Origin: Rhodopseudomonas palustris | GTDB taxonomy: Bacteria; Pseudomonadota; Alphaproteobacteria; Rhizobiales; Xanthobacteraceae | Direction of reading: 5' to 3' | NCBI RefSeq assembly: GCF_003591005.1 | Contig: NZ_QYYD01000007.1 | Location: 143,631 to 207,630, forward strand | DNA: 64,000 bases | Shown: piece after piece, positions 27,810 to 37,568 of the stretch | Numbering within the stretch: position 1 is the first letter of the stretch | Layout of the letters: every line of letters starts with the position of its first letter | Made by a program: the position numbers and the translations under genes | Notes under the pieces: generated by a model | Seen by the model: only the letters and a program-made list of their open reading frames with translations | What the model was told of the DNA's origin: nothing | The model's database searches: none

Positions 27810-28517
27810 ATGGCCACCCGCACGCAATCAACGATGCCATCTACCCGGCCGGATCAAGCCGACAAGGCGACTGCCTTAGCCCTCACTCCTGTTTCACGTG
27901 AAACAGGGCAGAGGCTGGAGGCCTATCTCGATCTGCTGAGGCAGTGGCAGGCGAAGACGAACCTCGTCGCCCCCTCTACTCTGCCCCAGTTGTGGACCCG
28001 GCATGTCGCCGACTCGCTGCAGCTGCTGAAGATCGCTCCGGACGCCCGCCGCTGGCTCGACTTCGGCAGCGGCGGTGGCTTCCCCGGTATCGTGCTGGCC
28101 TGCGCAATGGCCGAGGTGGGGGGCCACGTCACGCTGGTCGAGCGTATCGCCAAGAAGGCTGCGTTTCTGCGCGAGGCGCTGCGCGTGACCCAGTCTCCAG
28201 GCACCGTCATCCTGGGGGACATCGGGGATAGTGTGGATAGGTTTCCGAAGCCGTTGGATTGCATCACCGCGCGCGCGGTCGCTCCGTTACACCAACTCAT
28301 CGGTTTCGCCCAACCCCTGATGTCCGAAAACACGCGTGTGCTGTTTTTGAAGGGCCAAGATGTAGAGGCGGAATTGACGGAAGCTACCAAGTATTGGAAG
28401 ATCGAGCCGCGCTTGCACGCCAGCCTCACGGGCGGTCAAGGGTGGGTGGTCGACCTCGATAGGATTGACCGTCAACCCCTCACCGCCAGCAAAGACTCCG
28501 CGCATGACCATCATTGA
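27810..28517 (+). CDS. rsmG: 16S rRNA (guanine-527-N7) methyltransferase
   Basis: Methylates N7 of G527 in 16S rRNA with S-adenosylmethionine; loss gives low-level streptomycin resistance in many bacteria. It is 235 residues with the ATG at 27810 (a second ATG at 27834 is possible). Marks: TPVSRETGQRLEAYLDLL, TNLVAPSTLPQLWTRHVADS, the SAM loop WLDFGSGGGFPGIVLAC, VTLVERIAKKAAFLREA, CITARAVAPLHQLIGFAQPL and LFLKGQDVEAEL. The N-terminal codons for PVSRETG contain a complete parS site. The stop overlaps the parA start by 14 bases. Confidence 0.95.
   Translation: MATRTQSTMPSTRPDQADKATALALTPVSRETGQRLEAYLDLLRQWQAKTNLVAPSTLPQLWTRHVADSLQLLKIAPDARRWLDFGSGGGFPGIVLACAMAEVGGHVTLVERIAKKAAFLREALRVTQSPGTVILGDIGDSVDRFPKPLDCITARAVAPLHQLIGFAQPLMSENTRVLFLKGQDVEAELTEATKYWKIEPRLHASLTGGQGWVVDLDRIDRQPLTASKDSAHDHH
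27890..27905. other. parS: parS site 3, inside the rsmG reading frame
   Basis: Perfect tgtttcacgtgaaaca; with flanks the palindrome extends to 20 bases (27888-27907, cc before and gg after). It encodes Val-Ser-Arg-Glu-Thr near the N-terminus of RsmG, about 600 bases upstream of parA. Placing parS in or beside gidB is common in bacteria. Confidence 0.92.
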
Positions 28518-29358
28518 TGAGATTTATCAAGGGGATAGGGCAGTGACCGAGCCCGGACGTCCGCGCATTATCGCGCTCGCCAATCAGAAGGGCGGGGTTG
28601 GGAAAACCACGACCGCGATTAATCTCGGCACCGCGCTGGCCGCGATCGGCGAGCGGGTGCTGATCGTCGACCTCGATCCACAGGGCAACGCCTCGACCGG
28701 CCTTGGCATCGATCGCCGCGATCGCAGCACCTCGACCTACGACGTGCTGGCCGGCGAAGCGCCGCTGCGCGACGCGGTGGTGGCGACCGCGGTCCCGCGG
28801 CTGCATATCGCCGCCTCGACCATGGACCTGTCCGGCCTCGAACTCGAACTCGGCCATTCGCGCGATCGCGCGTTCCGGCTGCGCGACGCGATCGGGATGC
28901 TCAACAAGGATATCGATCCGCCGCTCGACTACACCTACGTGCTGATCGACTGCCCGCCGTCGCTGAACCTGCTCACCGTCAACGCGATGGCGGCCGCGGA
29001 TGCGATCCTGGTGCCGCTGCAGTGCGAGTTCTTCGCGCTCGAAGGTTTGTCGCAGCTGTTGCAGACCGTCGAACAGGTGCGCTCGACGCTCAATCCGGAG
29101 CTGACCATTCACGGCATCGTGCTGACGATGTTCGACAGCCGCAACAATCTGTCGAGCCAGGTCGTCGCCGACGTTCGCCAGTTCATGGGCAAAAAGGTCT
29201 ACGACACCATGATCCCGCGCAACGTCCGCATCTCGGAAGCGCCGAGCCATGGCAAGCCGGTGCTGGTCTACGATCTGAAATGCGTCGGCAGCGAAGCCTA
29301 TCTGAAGCTCGCCACCGAAGTGATCCAGCGCGAACGCGAACTACGCACGACGCATTGA
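28504..29358 (+). CDS. parA: chromosome partitioning ATPase ParA/Soj
   Basis: Walker-type ATPase that forms a DNA-bound gradient pulling ParB-parS complexes apart. It is 284 residues. Seen: IIALANQKGGVGKTTTAINLG with the deviant Walker A (signature Lys in KGGVGKT, 29-35), VLIVDLDPQGNASTGLG, YVLIDCPPSLNLLTVNAM, VPLQCEFFALEGLSQLL, ILVPL and the basic C-terminal DNA-binding patches (FDSRNNLSSQVVADVRQFMG, MIPRNVRISEAPSHG). ATG at 28504 overlaps rsmG by 14 bases; a GTG at about 28543 before TEPGRPRII is an alternative. parB follows after a repeat-bearing gap. Confidence 0.97.
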   Translation: MTIIDEIYQGDRAVTEPGRPRIIALANQKGGVGKTTTAINLGTALAAIGERVLIVDLDPQGNASTGLGIDRRDRSTSTYDVLAGEAPLRDAVVATAVPRLHIAASTMDLSGLELELGHSRDRAFRLRDAIGMLNKDIDPPLDYTYVLIDCPPSLNLLTVNAMAAADAILVPLQCEFFALEGLSQLLQTVEQVRSTLNPELTIHGIVLTMFDSRNNLSSQVVADVRQFMGKKVYDTMIPRNVRISEAPSHGKPVLVYDLKCVGSEAYLKLATEVIQRERELRTTH

Positions 29359-29390
29359 GGCGATGACCGCGCGCGGAAATGCCGTGCGTA

Positions 29391-29511
29391 GTCATCCTTC
29401 GAGGCGCGCAAGGGCGCGCACCTCAGGATGACGGAAACGCTTTGATCGCGCCGTCAACTGCAGCGTCATCCTGAGGCGCGAGGGGCGCAGCCCCGAGCCT
29501 CGAAGGATGAG
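29391..29511. repeat. nested inverted repeat between parA and parB, family D
   Basis: Two hairpin units: 29391-29434 (gtcatccttcgaggcgcgc to cctcaggatgacgg) and 29463-29511 (gcgtcatcctgaggcgcgag to cgagcctcgaaggatgag). Each pairs within itself, and the two can also pair with each other as one large palindrome. A related element is at 37178-37297. Here it splits the parAB transcript, unlike most others which lie at convergent ends. Confidence 0.8.
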
Positions 29512-29617
29512 CCACAGGTGCGGAGCGCGAACGGCAACTAACAACTCTGCGTCATCCGCGATGACGAAGCACGACCATGTAATGCGGAGTAGCGACGTGA
29601 AGGCAAGGGAGACGGCG

Positions 29618-30508
29618 ATGGCCGATGAGCAGCGGTCGCGGTTGGGGCGGGGGCTGGCGAGCCTGATAGGAGACGTCGGCGGCGAGGCTGCGCATGTCGA
29701 GCGGCCGCGCGGTCAGCGCAAGGTGCCGATCGAGTTTATCAAGGCCAATCCGCGCAACCCGCGGCGTAACTTCACCGACGCCGAACTCAGCGAACTAACT
29801 GAGTCGATCAAGCAGCATGGCGTGATCCAGCCGATCGTGGTGCGGCCGGTGAAGGGCGCCAGCGATCGTTTCGAGATCATCGCCGGCGAACGTCGCTGGC
29901 GCGCGGCGCAGCGCGCCGGCTTGCACGAAGTACCGATCGTGCCGGTCGATGTCTCGGACGCGCTGGCGCTCGAGATCGCAATCGTCGAGAACGTACAGCG
30001 CGAGGATCTGAACCCGCTCGAAGAGGCGCTCGGGTATCACGCGCTCGCCACCGAGTTCAAGCGCAGTCAGGACGACATCGCCAAGATCGTCGGCAAGAGC
30101 CGCAGCCACGTCGCCAACATGATGCGCCTGACCAAGCTGCCCGAGGACGTCCAGGCGCTGATCGCCGCCGGCGATCTCAGCATGGGTCATGCCCGCGCGC
30201 TGATCGGCGTGCCGGATCCGTCGGCCGTCGCCCAGCGCATCATCGCCGAAGGGCTCAATGTGCGGCAGACCGAAGCGCTTGCACATGACGAGGGCGTCCC
30301 GGAACGCAAGCCGCAGAAGCCGCGCGCTGCGACGACGGTGAAGGCACCGAAGGACACCGATACGCTTGCGCTCGAGAAGCGCATCAGCGACGCGCTCGGC
30401 ATGAAGCTGACCATTGACGATCACGATGGCGCCGGCACGGTGCAGATCCGCTACGCCGATCTCGACCAGCTCGACGATATCATCCGCCGCCTGGAGGCGG
30501 GTGGTTAG
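29618..30508 (+). CDS. parB: chromosome partitioning protein ParB (CTPase)
   Basis: Binds parS, loads as a CTP-dependent DNA clamp and spreads. It is 296 residues. Seen: RSRLGRGLASLIGD (the N-terminal ParA-interacting patch), IKANPRNPRRNFTDAEL, QHGVIQPIVVRPV, the CTP/ParB box AGERRWRAAQRAG, IVENVQREDLNPLEEALGY, the helix-turn-helix QDDIAKIVGKSRSHVANMMRL, GHARALIG, and a C-terminal dimerisation domain (TLALEKRISDALGMKLTI, LDQLDDIIRRLE). The ATG at 29618 has AGGGAG upstream; longer in-frame starts read through the repeat. Its binding sites are at 25468, 27423 and 27890. Confidence 0.97.
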   Translation: MADEQRSRLGRGLASLIGDVGGEAAHVERPRGQRKVPIEFIKANPRNPRRNFTDAELSELTESIKQHGVIQPIVVRPVKGASDRFEIIAGERRWRAAQRAGLHEVPIVPVDVSDALALEIAIVENVQREDLNPLEEALGYHALATEFKRSQDDIAKIVGKSRSHVANMMRLTKLPEDVQALIAAGDLSMGHARALIGVPDPSAVAQRIIAEGLNVRQTEALAHDEGVPERKPQKPRAATTVKAPKDTDTLALEKRISDALGMKLTIDDHDGAGTVQIRYADLDQLDDIIRRLEAGG

Positions 30509-30662
30509 TCTCCCGTCGTGGCCCTGGTTCCATTGTCGGAACAAGCTGCGCTTGCTGCGATGGGCCCGGGCATGATAGTCCGGCGCGCCTTCACGGCGCC
30601 GGCGCCGCAGCGCCCGCTGCTGTCAGTAAGCCTCGCCCTCTCATCCCCACGGACAGATCTCG

Positions 30663-31664
30663 ATGACCCCAGCCAAATATGACGTCCTCGCCATCGGCAA
30701 CGCGCTGTTCGACGTGCTGGTGCGCACCGAGGACGATTTCCTGGTCCGCCACGGCATGGCAAAGGGCGGCATGGCGCTGATCGATCAGGCCCAGGCGGCG
30801 GCGATCTATGCCGACATGGGGATGGCGACGGAAATCTCCGGCGGCTCGGCCGCCAACACCATCGTCGGCCTCGCATCGTTCGGCGCACGGACTGCTTACG
30901 TCGGCAAGATCAAGGACGACCAGATCGGCAAGCTCTACGCCCACGACATCCGCGCCGCCGGCGTGGCGTTCGATACCAGGCCGGCGGCTGATGGCCCGGC
31001 GACCGGCTGCTCCTACATCCTGGTGACACCGGATGGCGAGCGCACCATGAATACTTATTTGGGCGCCGCGCAGGATCTGGCGCCGGCCGATATCGACGAG
31101 GCGCAAATCGCCGCCGCGTCGATCGTGTATCTCGAAGGCTATCTGTGGGATCCGCCGCAGGCCAAGGAAGCGTTCCTGAAGGCCTCGAAGATTGCCCATG
31201 GCGCCGGCCGCAAGGTGGCGCTGACGCTGTCGGATGCGTTCTGCGTCGACCGCTATCGCGCCGAATTCCTCGAGCTGATGCGTAGCAAGACCGTCGATCT
31301 GATCTTCGCCAACGAGTCGGAACTTCACGCGTTGTATCAGACCTCGGACTTCGACACCGCGCTGAAGGCGCTCGGCCTGGACGTCGCGCTCGGCGTGGTG
31401 ACGCGCAGCGAGAAGGGCTGCGCGGTGGTCGAGGGCGACAGCGTCACGCTGGTGCCGGCCGCCTCGATCGAGCAACTCGTCGACACCACCGGCGCCGGCG
31501 ATCTGTTCGCCGCCGGCTTCCTGTTCGGCCTGGTGCGCAATGCCGGCTATGAGAATGCCGGCCGCCTCGGCGCGCTCGCCGCCGCCGAAGTCATCCAGCA
31601 CATCGGCGCCAGACCGCAAGTGTCGCTGAAGGACCTGGCGCAGCAGCACGGGCTGCCGGTGTAG
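30663..31664 (+). CDS. PfkB family carbohydrate/nucleoside kinase, adenosine kinase-like
   Basis: A 333-residue ribokinase-fold kinase of the adenosine kinase branch. Marks: YDVLAIGNALFDVLVRTEDD, the substrate motif GGSAANTIVGLASFG, YVGKIKDDQIGKLYAHDI, LEGYLWDPPQAKEAFLKA, DLIFANESELHALY and the signature LVDTTGAGDLFAAGFLFG with catalytic Asp 280. The substrate cannot be settled by eye: close relatives are annotated as adenosine kinase. It is 154 bases after parB with no repeat between, but with no operon sign. It ends at a convergent junction. Confidence 0.88.
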   Translation: MTPAKYDVLAIGNALFDVLVRTEDDFLVRHGMAKGGMALIDQAQAAAIYADMGMATEISGGSAANTIVGLASFGARTAYVGKIKDDQIGKLYAHDIRAAGVAFDTRPAADGPATGCSYILVTPDGERTMNTYLGAAQDLAPADIDEAQIAAASIVYLEGYLWDPPQAKEAFLKASKIAHGAGRKVALTLSDAFCVDRYRAEFLELMRSKTVDLIFANESELHALYQTSDFDTALKALGLDVALGVVTRSEKGCAVVEGDSVTLVPAASIEQLVDTTGAGDLFAAGFLFGLVRNAGYENAGRLGALAAAEVIQHIGARPQVSLKDLAQQHGLPV

Positions 31665-31706
31665 TTCGCGTCGATACGGCGGGCCTTTGAACACAGCCTC
31701 TCTTTT

Positions 31707-31852
31707 GTCATTCCGGGGCGCGAGCGCAGCTCGCGACCTCGGAATCCATAACCTGTGTCTTTGCTAATTCTGCAAAGGGCCGCCGCCGTGCCTCACCGCG
31801 AGTCCAGGGAGTATCGATTCCGGGCTCGCGCTTCGCGCGACCCGGAATGACG
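31707..31852. repeat. inverted repeat, family E (GTCATTCCGGGGCGCG...)
   Basis: Left part gtcattccggggcgcgagcg with cgcgacctcggaatcc; right part gattccgggctcgcgcttcg ending acccggaatgacg. A spacer of about 65 bases separates two smaller hairpins. It sits at the convergent end of the PfkB kinase and acyl-CoA synthetase genes. The second copy is at 58274-58390. Confidence 0.8.
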
Positions 31853-31873
31853 AACGCGAAATTGTCGAACTAA

Positions 31874-33598
<1,725 letters not shown>

Positions 33599-33709
33599 GC
33601 CTGGTCTCCTCCTTGCGCGCCGGTTTTGATCGGCCGACGTCTTGATTGATGATGGTCGCGCCTGCGGCGGGGGATGTCGAGCCCCCCGCCGCAGAGCGTG
33701 CGGCAAACT

Positions 33710-34894
33710 TCAGGCAGCCTTCTGACCGGCGGAGAGGCCTGCGTAGATGCCGCGCTCGAACGCCGCAAACGCGTCCAGGCACTTGGTGTCGCCGAACGGC
33801 AGCACCTGCATCAGGATCACACCGCAGACGTCGCGGGTCGGATCGATCCAGTAGTAGGTGTTGGCGAGGCCGGCCCAGGCGAGGCTGCCGGGGCTGCGGC
33901 CTTCCGGCGTTGCCTCGGTGTTGATCAGGAAACTGAGGCCCCACTTCTTGTCCATGCCGGGATAGAGATCGACGTCGTTGGTGGCGAAGGCGATCGCCGA
34001 GTTGAGCTTGGTGACGTTGAGGTCGCCGATACGGTTCTGGCTCATCAGCGCCACGGTTTCGGGCTTCAGCACCTGGTTGCCGTTGCCGCGGCCCTTGTTG
34101 AGGATCATCTGGGCGAACTTCAAGTAGTCGGCCGCGGTGCCGTAAAGCCCGCCGCCGCCCATGTGGAATTCGGGCTCCTGCGCGACCTCGAATTCGATCG
34201 GTGTCAGCGCGCCGTCCTCGCCGCGGGTATGCACTGCGACCAGCCGGCTTCGTTGCTCGTCGGTGATCTTGAACCCGGTGTCGGTCATGCCGAGCGGCGC
34301 GAACAGGTTCTCGCGCAAGTAAGCGTCGAGCTTCATGCCGCTGGCGGCTTCGACCGCTTTGCCGGCGAAGTCGATATTGATGCCGTACTCCCAGCGCGTG
34401 CCGGGATCGGACGCCAGCGGCGTCTTCAGCGCGGCTTCCTGGCAGCCGATGATGCCGGGCACGCCATGGTACGCCATGTATTTCACCATGTCGGCATTCC
34501 ACATGTCGTAGCAGAAGCCGGCCGTGTGGGTGAGCAGCTGGCGCAGCGTGATCGCGGTCCTGGCCGGGCGGGTCCGCGGCGTGCCGTCGTCCGCGAAGCC
34601 GTCCAGCACCAGCGGCGCCGCGAGATCGGGCAATAGCTTGCCGATCGGCTCGTCGAGCGACAGCCGACCCTGTTCGACGAGTTGCATCGCCGCTGCCGCG
34701 GTGATCGCCTTGGTCATCGAGGCGATCCAGAACACGCTGTCCGGCGTCATCGGCTGCGGCTTCGACAGGTCGCGCCGGCCGAACGCGGCTTGATACAAGG
34801 TCTCGCCGGCGCTGCCCGCCATCGCCACGACGCCGGGGATGTCGCCGCTTTCGCAGAAGCGTTGCAGTGATTGGTCGATCTCTGCGCTGTGCAT
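33710..34894 (-). CDS. serine hydrolase of the beta-lactamase/family VIII esterase type
   Basis: A 394-residue class C-like serine hydrolase. Marks: VFWIASMTKAITAAAAMQL with the S-x-x-K pair (Ser 59, Lys 62), LRQLLTHTAGF, the Tyr motif WEYGINIDFAGKAVE (Y-x-N), LGMTDTGF and MGGGGLYGTAADYLKFAQMI. No signal peptide is visible, so it should be cytoplasmic, which fits an EstB-like esterase better than a true beta-lactamase. The ATG at 34894 follows GGGAGGAAG. It lies 111 bases upstream of the acyl-CoA synthetase and may supply it with a free acid; that link is inference. Confidence 0.88.
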   Translation of the reverse strand: MHSAEIDQSLQRFCESGDIPGVVAMAGSAGETLYQAAFGRRDLSKPQPMTPDSVFWIASMTKAITAAAAMQLVEQGRLSLDEPIGKLLPDLAAPLVLDGFADDGTPRTRPARTAITLRQLLTHTAGFCYDMWNADMVKYMAYHGVPGIIGCQEAALKTPLASDPGTRWEYGINIDFAGKAVEAASGMKLDAYLRENLFAPLGMTDTGFKITDEQRSRLVAVHTRGEDGALTPIEFEVAQEPEFHMGGGGLYGTAADYLKFAQMILNKGRGNGNQVLKPETVALMSQNRIGDLNVTKLNSAIAFATNDVDLYPGMDKKWGLSFLINTEATPEGRSPGSLAWAGLANTYYWIDPTRDVCGVILMQVLPFGDTKCLDAFAAFERGIYAGLSAGQKAA

Positions 34895-35175
34895 GTGGTC
34901 TTCCTCCCATGTGGTTTATTGTCGCAGCGGCATTGTTCCGCCCGGGAACGCCGTGCGCAAGATGGGAGATCGGCGCAGCGGCTGAGCGCTGTGTCGGATC
35001 GCGCGGTCGTGAAGGTCGAGCTATCTGGCCGCGCAGATTAAGGAGCCCGCAACCAAAGTGACTTGCGTCACCGCGTCACCGGAACGAAGGCCGCCGCTCG
35101 CGGTTCACAATGCGGCCGCAGTCGTGACGAGATCCGCTCAACCGAATGCGCCGATGACCTGGCGGAGCAGCATCA
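34895..35175. other. divergent gap upstream of the serine hydrolase
   Basis: 281 bases without a credible ORF. It should contain the promoters of the hydrolase (minus) and of the small hypothetical gene (plus), but none stands out. No repeat of the GTCAT family is seen. Confidence 0.4.
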
Positions 35176-35499
35176 ATGACCCCATCCTGGAGCGGCTGGA
35201 AACAATACCCGCAAGGCGGCCGAGGTAATATCGAAGCCCCGATCGGACCTGGCATTTACGAAGTGCGCCGCGCCGTCGATGGCGGCATGTTCGCGTTCGA
35301 TGTCGTCGAGAATCTGGCGATGGCGCTTGCGGCGCTGCAAACCCGTCCGAAGCGGCTGGGCTGGTTCGGCCGCCGCGGCGGCGCCGACCTACCGGAACTG
35401 GAATATCGCTTTTATCCGACCCGAAGCTGGGAGCATGCTCGGCTTGCGGCCGACCACATGCTCAGCCGCCGCGAGTCCTGGTTCAACCGCGCCGCCTGA
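35176..35499 (+). CDS. small hypothetical protein, 107 aa
   Basis: I do not recognise a family. The protein is soluble and rich in aromatic and basic residues: WSGWKQYPQGGRGNIEAPIG, GIYEVRRAVDGGMFAFDVVE, AMALAALQTRPKRLGWFGRR, YRFYPTRSWEHARLAADHML. The text has ordinary amino-acid balance and conserved-looking motifs, so it is probably a real gene. The ATG at 35176 follows cggagcagcatca, a modest ribosome site. It is 141 bases upstream of gabD on the same strand. Confidence 0.65.
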   Translation: MTPSWSGWKQYPQGGRGNIEAPIGPGIYEVRRAVDGGMFAFDVVENLAMALAALQTRPKRLGWFGRRGGADLPELEYRFYPTRSWEHARLAADHMLSRRESWFNRAA

Positions 35500-35640
35500 T
35501 CGCCGCGGCGCAGCATCGGTCACCGCCGTTTGACGACGCGTCGTCGATGCGGAGCGATGCCGATAGGTCTATACTTCCGCGAGCCAATTGTCGGCGCGAC
35601 CGCGTTGAACGCGCCGCCACCATCTCGAGGAAGTGCCCCC

Positions 35641-37134
35641 ATGTCCCCCACCGCCGCTGCCCGCAAGTCCGGCTCCGCGACCTCCCTGCGTGACCGTTTG
35701 AAGGATCCGTCGCTGCTGCGCGAGCAGTGCTATATCGACGGCGCCTGGACCGGCAGCGGATCGATCGCCGTCACCAATCCGGCGACCGGCGGCGAGATCG
35801 GCCGCATCCCGAACCTCGGCCCGGCTGAGGCGACGGCCGCGATCGAAGCGGCCGAGCGCGCATTTCCGGCGTGGGCCAAGCTCACCGCCAAGCAGCGCTC
35901 CAACATCATGCGCAAATGGTTCGACCTGATCGTCGCCAATCGCGAGGATCTGGCGCTGATCCTCACGACCGAGCAGGGCAAGCCGTTGGCCGAGGCGCTC
36001 GGCGAGGTCGATATCGGCGCCGCCTACATCGAGTTTTTCGCCGAGGAGGCGCGACGGGTCTATGGCGAAACCATCCCGACCCAGCGTGCCGACGCGCGGC
36101 TGATCGCCATCAAGCAGCCGATCGGCGTTTGCGCCGCGATCACGCCGTGGAATTTCCCGAACTCGATGATCACCCGCAAGGTGTCGCCGGCGCTGGCGGC
36201 GGGCTGCACCGTAGTGCTGAAGCCGGCCGAAGAGACGCCGTTCTCGGCACTGGCGCTGGCGGAGTTGGCCGAGCGCGCCGGCATCCCGAAGGGGGTGTTC
36301 AATATCGTCACCGGCGATGCGCCGCCGATCGGCAAGGTATTCTGCGAACATCCGGCGGTGCGCTTCGTCGGCTTCACCGGCTCCACCGAAGTCGGCAAGA
36401 TCCTGTATCGGCAATCCGCCGGCACCGTGAAGAAGCTCGGCCTTGAGCTCGGCGGTAACGCGCCGTTCATCGTATTCGACGATGCCGACATCGACGCCGC
36501 CGTCGAGGGCGCGATGGTGTCGAAATATCGCAACATGGGCCAGACCTGCGTCTGCGCTAATCGGCTGTATGTGCAGGACGACGTCTACGACACTTTTGTC
36601 GAGAAGCTCGCCGCCAAGGTCAAAGCGATGAAGATCGGCGACGGCACCGAGCAGGGTGTGACGCAGGGGCCGCTGATCAACGAAGCCGCGGTTGAGAAGA
36701 CCGAGCGGCACATCGCCGACGCGGTCGAACACGGCGCCAAGGTGATCACCGGCGGCAAGCGCGCCGCGCTCGGCGGCACCTTCTTCGAGCCGACCGTGCT
36801 GGCCGACGTCCGCACCGATGCCCTGGTGGCGCACGAGGAAACCTTCGGCCCGCTGGCGCCGGTGTTCCGGTTCAAGACCGAAGACGAAGTCATCAAGCTG
36901 GCGAACAACTCGCCGTTCGGCCTCGCCAGCTACTTCTACGCCCGCGATCTTGGCCGCGTCTGGCGCGTCGCCGAAGCGCTGGAGAGCGGCATGGTCGGCG
37001 TCAATTCCGGCCTGATCACCACCGAAGTCGCGCCGTTCGGCGGCGTGAAGGAGTCAGGTTTGGGCCGCGAAGGCTCGCATCACGGCATGGAAGAGTATGT
37101 CGAGATCAAATACGTGATGATGGCGGGGATCTGA
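35641..37134 (+). CDS. gabD: NAD(P)-dependent succinate-semialdehyde dehydrogenase
   Basis: Oxidises succinate semialdehyde to succinate in 4-aminobutyrate breakdown. It is 497 residues of the aldehyde dehydrogenase fold. Seen: ITPWNFPNSMITRKVSPALA, VLKPAEETPFSALALAELAE, FTGSTEVGKILYRQSAGT, the general-base Glu in LELGGNAPFIVFDDADID, the catalytic Cys 303 in NMGQTCVCANRLYV with a second Cys two residues on (a GabD-type pattern), and EETFGPLAPVFRF. ATG at 35641; the frame opens upstream at 35530 without support. No gabT transaminase is adjacent, so the exact semialdehyde is not proven. Confidence 0.93.
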   Translation: MSPTAAARKSGSATSLRDRLKDPSLLREQCYIDGAWTGSGSIAVTNPATGGEIGRIPNLGPAEATAAIEAAERAFPAWAKLTAKQRSNIMRKWFDLIVANREDLALILTTEQGKPLAEALGEVDIGAAYIEFFAEEARRVYGETIPTQRADARLIAIKQPIGVCAAITPWNFPNSMITRKVSPALAAGCTVVLKPAEETPFSALALAELAERAGIPKGVFNIVTGDAPPIGKVFCEHPAVRFVGFTGSTEVGKILYRQSAGTVKKLGLELGGNAPFIVFDDADIDAAVEGAMVSKYRNMGQTCVCANRLYVQDDVYDTFVEKLAAKVKAMKIGDGTEQGVTQGPLINEAAVEKTERHIADAVEHGAKVITGGKRAALGGTFFEPTVLADVRTDALVAHEETFGPLAPVFRFKTEDEVIKLANNSPFGLASYFYARDLGRVWRVAEALESGMVGVNSGLITTEVAPFGGVKESGLGREGSHHGMEEYVEIKYVMMAGI

Positions 37135-37177
37135 GCGGGCAAGCGCAACTACGTACTCGGCTCAGCCACTCACCCAG

Positions 37178-37297
37178 CCTCATCCCGAGGAGCCCGGCGA
37201 AGCCCGAAGGGCGCAGCCGGGCGTCTCGAAGGATGGGCCGCAGGCGCGGAGCCTGTGGCGCTCATGGTTCGAGACGGCGCTTCGCGCCTCCTCACCA
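37178..37297. repeat. inverted repeat, family D-like
   Basis: Begins cctcatcccgaggagcccgg, with an inner hairpin and then gtctcgaaggatgggccgc; a second part runs from ctcatggttcgagacggcgc to tcgcgcctcctcacc. It resembles the parA-parB element but is more decayed. Confidence 0.55.
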
Positions 37298-37335
37298 GTA
37301 GCCGTTGATCACCCGGAGATAACACACTTACAGCC

Positions 37336-37434
37336 GTCATCCTCCGCGAAGCGGAGGATCCAGTACGGCGGTGCGCCGGTTTATCAAGCGAACGCTCTGG
37401 GATACTGGGTCGCCCGCTTTCGGGGGCGATGACG
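37336..37434. repeat. inverted repeat, family C
   Basis: gtcatcctccgcgaagcgga with ggatccagta at the left and tctgggatactgggtcgccc then cgggggcgatgacgg at the right. It contains the small perfect hairpin cctccgcgaagcggagg. Confidence 0.75.
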
Positions 37435-37501
37435 GAGAGGGTGGGGCGGCGCATTGATGACTTCGATACGCCCCGATGATCAGATCATGATTTAGCTCGT
37501 G

Positions 37502-37536
37502 GTCATGGCCGGGCTTGTCCCGGCCATCCACGCCTT
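37502..37536. repeat. family B half-element
   Basis: gtcatggccgggcttgtccc followed by ggccatccacgcc. Only the left half of the 52277-52366 element is present; it ends just before the stop of the DUF1254 gene. Confidence 0.65.
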
Positions 37537-37568
37537 TGCGGCCTCGCCGCACCGCCCGCGCCGCGCGA

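Larger units (their letters stand above)
37135..37568. other. repeat-rich convergent gap after gabD
   Basis: 434 bases with no gene. At least three different inverted repeats are packed here: family D-like (37178-37297), family C (37336-37434) and a family B half (37502-37536). It looks like a preferred landing or retention site for these elements. Confidence 0.6.

Noticed and set aside
33710..34894. Calling the serine hydrolase an antibiotic-resistance beta-lactamase
   Set aside because: No signal peptide, and the motif set fits cytoplasmic family VIII esterases; the context is acyl-CoA metabolism.
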